This document shows, piece by piece, positions 6,633 through 9,220 of a stretch of 9,220 bases of DNA. The stretch is taken from contig DPKX01000103.1 in the NCBI GenBank assembly GCA_003542295.1, positions 1 to 9,220 of the forward strand, given 5' to 3'. Origin of the DNA: Candidatus Atribacter hydrocarboniphilus. GTDB taxonomy: Bacteria; Atribacterota; Atribacteria; Atribacterales; Atribacteraceae. A model generated the notes under the pieces. It did no database searches and was not told the origin of the DNA. It saw only the letters and a program-made list of their open reading frames with translations. The translations under genes and the position numbers were made by a program. Position 1 is the first letter of the stretch. The number at the start of each line of letters is the position of its first letter.

Positions 6633-7979
6633 TCAAATATCTTCGATTTCATCTTCAATGAACCGAGTATGAAATACGCCTCTTAAGAAATCTTCATTTT
6701 GCAATATTTTTAAATGAAAAGGGATAGTAGTCGGCACTCCTTCGACGACAAACGAATGAAGTGCCTCTCGAGAACGACGTATTGCATGGATTCGATCAGT
6801 ATCCCAAACAATGAGTTTAGCAATTAAAGAATCATAAAATGATGGGATCTCATACCCGGAATAACAATGTGAATCAATTCGAATTCCTGGCCCTCGAGGT
6901 GTTTCATAATTTTTTATCAAACCTGGTGCCGGAATAAAATTCCGAAACGGATCCTCAGCATTTATTCTCATTTCAATGGCATGACCTCTTTGATTGAACT
7001 GATTGATATTGAATCGGAGTGGTTCACCAGAAGCTAATTGAATTTGCTCGCGAAGGATATCCACACCTGATATCATTTCGGTAATTGGATGTTCTACCTG
7101 AATACGAGCATTTAACTCCATAAAATAAAATTGCTGATCATCGGTAACTAAAAATTCTATGGTACCACAAGTAGAATATTCTAATACCTCAGCAGTCTTA
7201 ACTGCAGCATCGCAGATTTTTTTTCTTAAGTTATTATTTAAAAATGGAGACGGGGCTTCTTCTAATATTTTTTGCCTGCGCCGCTGTAATGAACACTCTC
7301 TTTCCCCTAAATGAATGGTTTTCCCAAATCGATCAGCTAAAATCTGAACTTCGATATGCCGAGCATTATCAAGTATCTTTTCAATATAGATTTCTTCATT
7401 CCCAAATGCCATTTTTGCTTCTCGACGAGCACTATTGAAAGCTTCTTCTAAATTCTTTTCATTCTCAACCACTCGGATACCTCTCCCACCTCCTCCCAAA
7501 CAGGCTTTCAACATAAATGGAAAACCTATTTCACTGGCAATTTTTTTGGCTTCTGGTAAAGTATTCACCACCTCCAAGGAACCAGGGACAACCGGCACGC
7601 CCGAATCATGAATTATTTTTTTGGCCAAGAGTTTATTCTTCATTTTTTCGAGAACATTTACACTTGGTCCAATAAAAGCGATTCCATTTTCCTGTAATTT
7701 TTGAACAAAAAGAACATTCTCGGACAGGAAACCATAGCCTGGATGGACAGCATCAGCTTTGGTGAGGAAGCAAGCTTTTAAAATTTTATCAATATTAAGA
7801 TAGGATTCAGCTGGGGAGTTTCCGCCTAATGCGACTTTTTGATCAACATCACGAAGATGGATAAGATTTCGATCAATATCAGAAAAGACTCCAACTGTTT
7901 TAATATCCATTTCACGACAAGCCCGGACAATCCTCAGCGCAATTTCCCCGCGGTTCGCAATCAATATTTTCTGAAACAA
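6633..7979 (-). CDS. accC: Biotin carboxylase, acetyl-CoA/acyl-CoA or pyruvate carboxylase subunit
   Basis: Carboxylates the biotin of a biotin carrier protein using ATP and bicarbonate, in the cytoplasm. With the TTG start at 7979 the product has 448 residues, about the length of E. coli AccC (449), and begins MFQKILIANRGEIALR, the standard N-terminus. Domains: the N-terminal biotin carboxylase fold (1-115); ATP-grasp with glycine loop GGGGRG (162-167) and Lys116/Lys158; ERECSLQRRRQKILEEAP (226-243); E275 and E288 for metal; NARIQVEH (290-297) with Arg292, Gln294 and Glu296; and Arg338. These match the E. coli catalytic positions almost one for one; the His at E. coli position 236 is Arg235 here. 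No carrier (AccB) or carboxyltransferase gene is adjacent, so it could equally be a pyruvate carboxylase subunit A or part of another biotin enzyme. It sits directly before rnfC and is likely cotranscribed. Confidence 0.93.
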   Translation of the reverse strand: MFQKILIANRGEIALRIVRACREMDIKTVGVFSDIDRNLIHLRDVDQKVALGGNSPAESYLNIDKILKACFLTKADAVHPGYGFLSENVLFVQKLQENGIAFIGPSVNVLEKMKNKLLAKKIIHDSGVPVVPGSLEVVNTLPEAKKIASEIGFPFMLKACLGGGGRGIRVVENEKNLEEAFNSARREAKMAFGNEEIYIEKILDNARHIEVQILADRFGKTIHLGERECSLQRRRQKILEEAPSPFLNNNLRKKICDAAVKTAEVLEYSTCGTIEFLVTDDQQFYFMELNARIQVEHPITEMISGVDILREQIQLASGEPLRFNINQFNQRGHAIEMRINAEDPFRNFIPAPGLIKNYETPRGPGIRIDSHCYSGYEIPSFYDSLIAKLIVWDTDRIHAIRRSREALHSFVVEGVPTTIPFHLKILQNEDFLRGVFHTRFIEDEIEDI

Positions 7980-7984
7980 TAAAA

Positions 7985-7991
7985 TCACCTC
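7985..7991 (-). promoter_or_regulatory. Ribosome binding site for the TTG start of accC
   Basis: GAGGTGA on the minus strand, five bases before TTG at 7979-7977. It marks the TTG as the start: translation then gives the family-standard MFQKILIANRGE. An in-frame ATG at 8030 would add 17 residues with no family match. Confidence 0.8.
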
Positions 7992-8046
7992 ATATTCCAC
8001 TAGTTCAAATAAGCTATTGAGAGATGACAACTACTCAGAAATCAAT

Positions 8047-9220
8047 TTAAAGCTGAACCCCCTCTTCGGGGTAAAGGATACATTCCTTTTCATCTTTCTT
8101 CACTGGATAAATTGCCAAACCCAATAATCCTACTTTTCCATAATACATCATAATCATAAGAAGAAACTTGCTCAAACTAAATAATGTTGGTGTTATCCCG
8201 GTCGATAAACCAACGGTACCAAAAGCTGAAAATACTTCAAAAATTATTTGAGTTGGGTTATTAGGTTGATAACTCATTATAATAATAGATACTACCGAAA
8301 CTAACAAAAAGGGCAGAATCGTTTGAGCTATTGCCCGGTAAATGGTTTCGTTTGGAATCCGACGATGAAAATATTCAACTCGGTTTTTTTCTTGTGCCAC
8401 CCCTTTTACCACACCCAACAGTAAAGCAAAAGTTGTAGTCTTAATACCGCCCCCAGTCCCACCCGGGGATGCGCCAATAAACATAAGAAAGATCATAATA
8501 AATAAAGAAGTTGAACGCAAAGAACGAATCGGAATCGTATTAAACCCCGCCGTTCGTGGAGTTACCGCCTGGAAAAAACTCGTTAGTACTTTATGGCCAG
8601 GACTAAGTATCCCAATCGTATTCGGATTATTCCACTCAGATAGCAGAATGAGAAGTGTTCCAGCCAGCAAAAGAAGAATGGTGACCCGAATAACTACCTT
8701 ACTATGAAGAGAGAGGATGCGATGTTTCGTCATAATTTCCTTAAGAACCATAAAACCCAATCCACCCGAAATAATCAAAAAACACAAAGTCAAAACAACC
8801 AAAGGATTTTGAACAAAATCTTCAAAACTATTTGAAAATATTGAAAATCCCGCATTACAAAAAGCAGAAACGCTATGAAATATTGAGGCAAATATCGCTT
8901 TGGGCAAAGGATATCGCCCGATAAAACTGATCAGGAAAAGAAAGGCTCCTAAGGCTTCAAAGGTAAAAGTATACTTTAATACATTGAGTGTAAATCGAAC
9001 AACTCCACCAGGAGTTTCTAAACTAAAAGTCTCCTTTAAAGCAAGACGGTCACGATATTCAATCCTTCTTCCCAAACCAATAGCGATCAAAGTGGTTAAA
9101 GTCATGTAACCCAAACCACCACATTGAATAAGAACCAAAATAACAATTTGACCCCAAATGGAAAAAAATGTTGCGGTATCGACCACGGTCAAACCAGTCA
9201 CACAGATGGCAGATGTTGAT
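8047..9220 (-). CDS. ktrB: KtrB/TrkH-family potassium uptake channel subunit, 5' end outside the window
   Basis: Membrane pore subunit of a Ktr/Trk potassium uptake system, normally gated by a cytoplasmic KtrA/TrkA ring. The frame is open to the window edge; a GTG at 9201 lies inside the first selectivity filter and is not the start. Counting the first whole codon (9219-9217) as residue 1, the four pore-loop filters are TSAICVTGL (2-10), SAFCNAGF (118-125), TPRTAGFN (220-227) and SAFGTVGLSTG (331-341). The intramembrane gating loop GASPGGTGGGIKTTT (249-263) is of the KtrB kind, which in studied cases is Na+-dependent. The C-terminal GR-x-G motif common in the family is GKVG (361-364). The C-terminus, ending YPEEGVQL, is normal, so only the N-terminal helices are missing. 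No ktrA is visible. It may be a separate unit from accC, 67 bp downstream. Confidence 0.93.
   Translation of the reverse strand, partial: STSAICVTGLTVVDTATFFSIWGQIVILVLIQCGGLGYMTLTTLIAIGLGRRIEYRDRLALKETFSLETPGGVVRFTLNVLKYTFTFEALGAFLFLISFIGRYPLPKAIFASIFHSVSAFCNAGFSIFSNSFEDFVQNPLVVLTLCFLIISGGLGFMVLKEIMTKHRILSLHSKVVIRVTILLLLAGTLLILLSEWNNPNTIGILSPGHKVLTSFFQAVTPRTAGFNTIPIRSLRSTSLFIMIFLMFIGASPGGTGGGIKTTTFALLLGVVKGVAQEKNRVEYFHRRIPNETIYRAIAQTILPFLLVSVVSIIIMSYQPNNPTQIIFEVFSAFGTVGLSTGITPTLFSLSKFLLMIMMYYGKVGLLGLAIYPVKKDEKECILYPEEGVQL

Larger units (their letters stand above)
1..7979 (-). other. Probable polycistron accC-rnfCDGEAB-kinase-ECF
   Basis: Nine genes run the same way with junctions, in order, of 36 bp (accC/rnfC), 2 bp (rnfC/rnfD), three 4-bp ATGA overlaps (rnfD/G, G/E, E/A), 14 bp (rnfA/rnfB), 44 bp (rnfB/kinase) and 6 bp (kinase/ECF-like gene). 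None of these gaps holds a GC-rich hairpin with a T-run. The rnf part is certainly one functional unit; inclusion of accC, the kinase and the ECF-like gene is inference from spacing. The promoter may be in the 7980-8046 gap or upstream of the potassium channel gene. Confidence 0.6.

Noticed and set aside
7995..8030. Possible promoter TTGTCA-17 bp-TGAACT upstream of accC
   Set aside because: The -35 box is fair but the -10 box matches only three of six consensus bases; not strong enough to annotate.
8051..8073. Small hairpin CCCC-GAAGA-GGGG at the end of the potassium channel gene
   Set aside because: The stem is only four or five pairs, lies within codons and is not followed by a T-run, so it is not a credible terminator.

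Overview
The window comes from a low-GC (roughly 40%), apparently anaerobic bacterium. Every gene I can support lies on the minus strand, so the text follows transcription from high to low coordinates. A complete ferredoxin:NAD+ oxidoreductase (Rnf) cluster in the order C-D-G-E-A-B, as in Clostridia and Thermotogae, points to a fermentative or acetogen-like anaerobe. Strong AGGAGG-type ribosome binding sites and an adjacent KtrB-type potassium channel fit that group. I cannot fix the phylum from sequence alone. Firmicutes, Thermotogota and Atribacterota are all possible.

Layout in the direction of transcription: a KtrB/TrkH potassium transporter subunit whose 5' end is outside the window (9220-8047); a 67-bp gap; a stand-alone biotin carboxylase, AccC, with a TTG start (7979-6633); rnfC (6596-5265), rnfD (5262-4267), rnfG (4270-3701), rnfE (3704-3105), rnfA (3108-2518) and rnfB (2503-1658); an FGGY-family carbohydrate kinase (1613-123); and the first 38 codons of a membrane protein that resembles an ECF-transporter substrate-binding (S) component (116-1). 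Gaps inside the accC-to-ECF block are 0 to 44 bp, and three junctions are 4-bp ATGA overlaps. It therefore reads as one translationally coupled unit, possibly starting in or before the 67-bp gap. I see no convincing promoter or terminator, no RNA gene, mobile element or CRISPR array, and no gene-free stretch above 67 bp.

How the genes may work together: Rnf oxidises reduced ferredoxin, reduces NAD+, and exports Na+ or H+. The resulting ion gradient can power ATP synthesis and transport, including Na+-coupled K+ uptake by KtrB. The biotin carboxylase would feed a carboxylase whose other subunits are not here. The kinase and ECF S-component look like a substrate-uptake and activation pair riding on the end of the Rnf transcript. 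Their substrate is unknown.

Most of the window is conventional. The points most worth checking are an Ala/Pro swap around the expected flavin-attachment threonine of RnfD, the solitary accC leading the rnf block, and the kinase/ECF pair at its end. I found no clear sign of an undescribed system.
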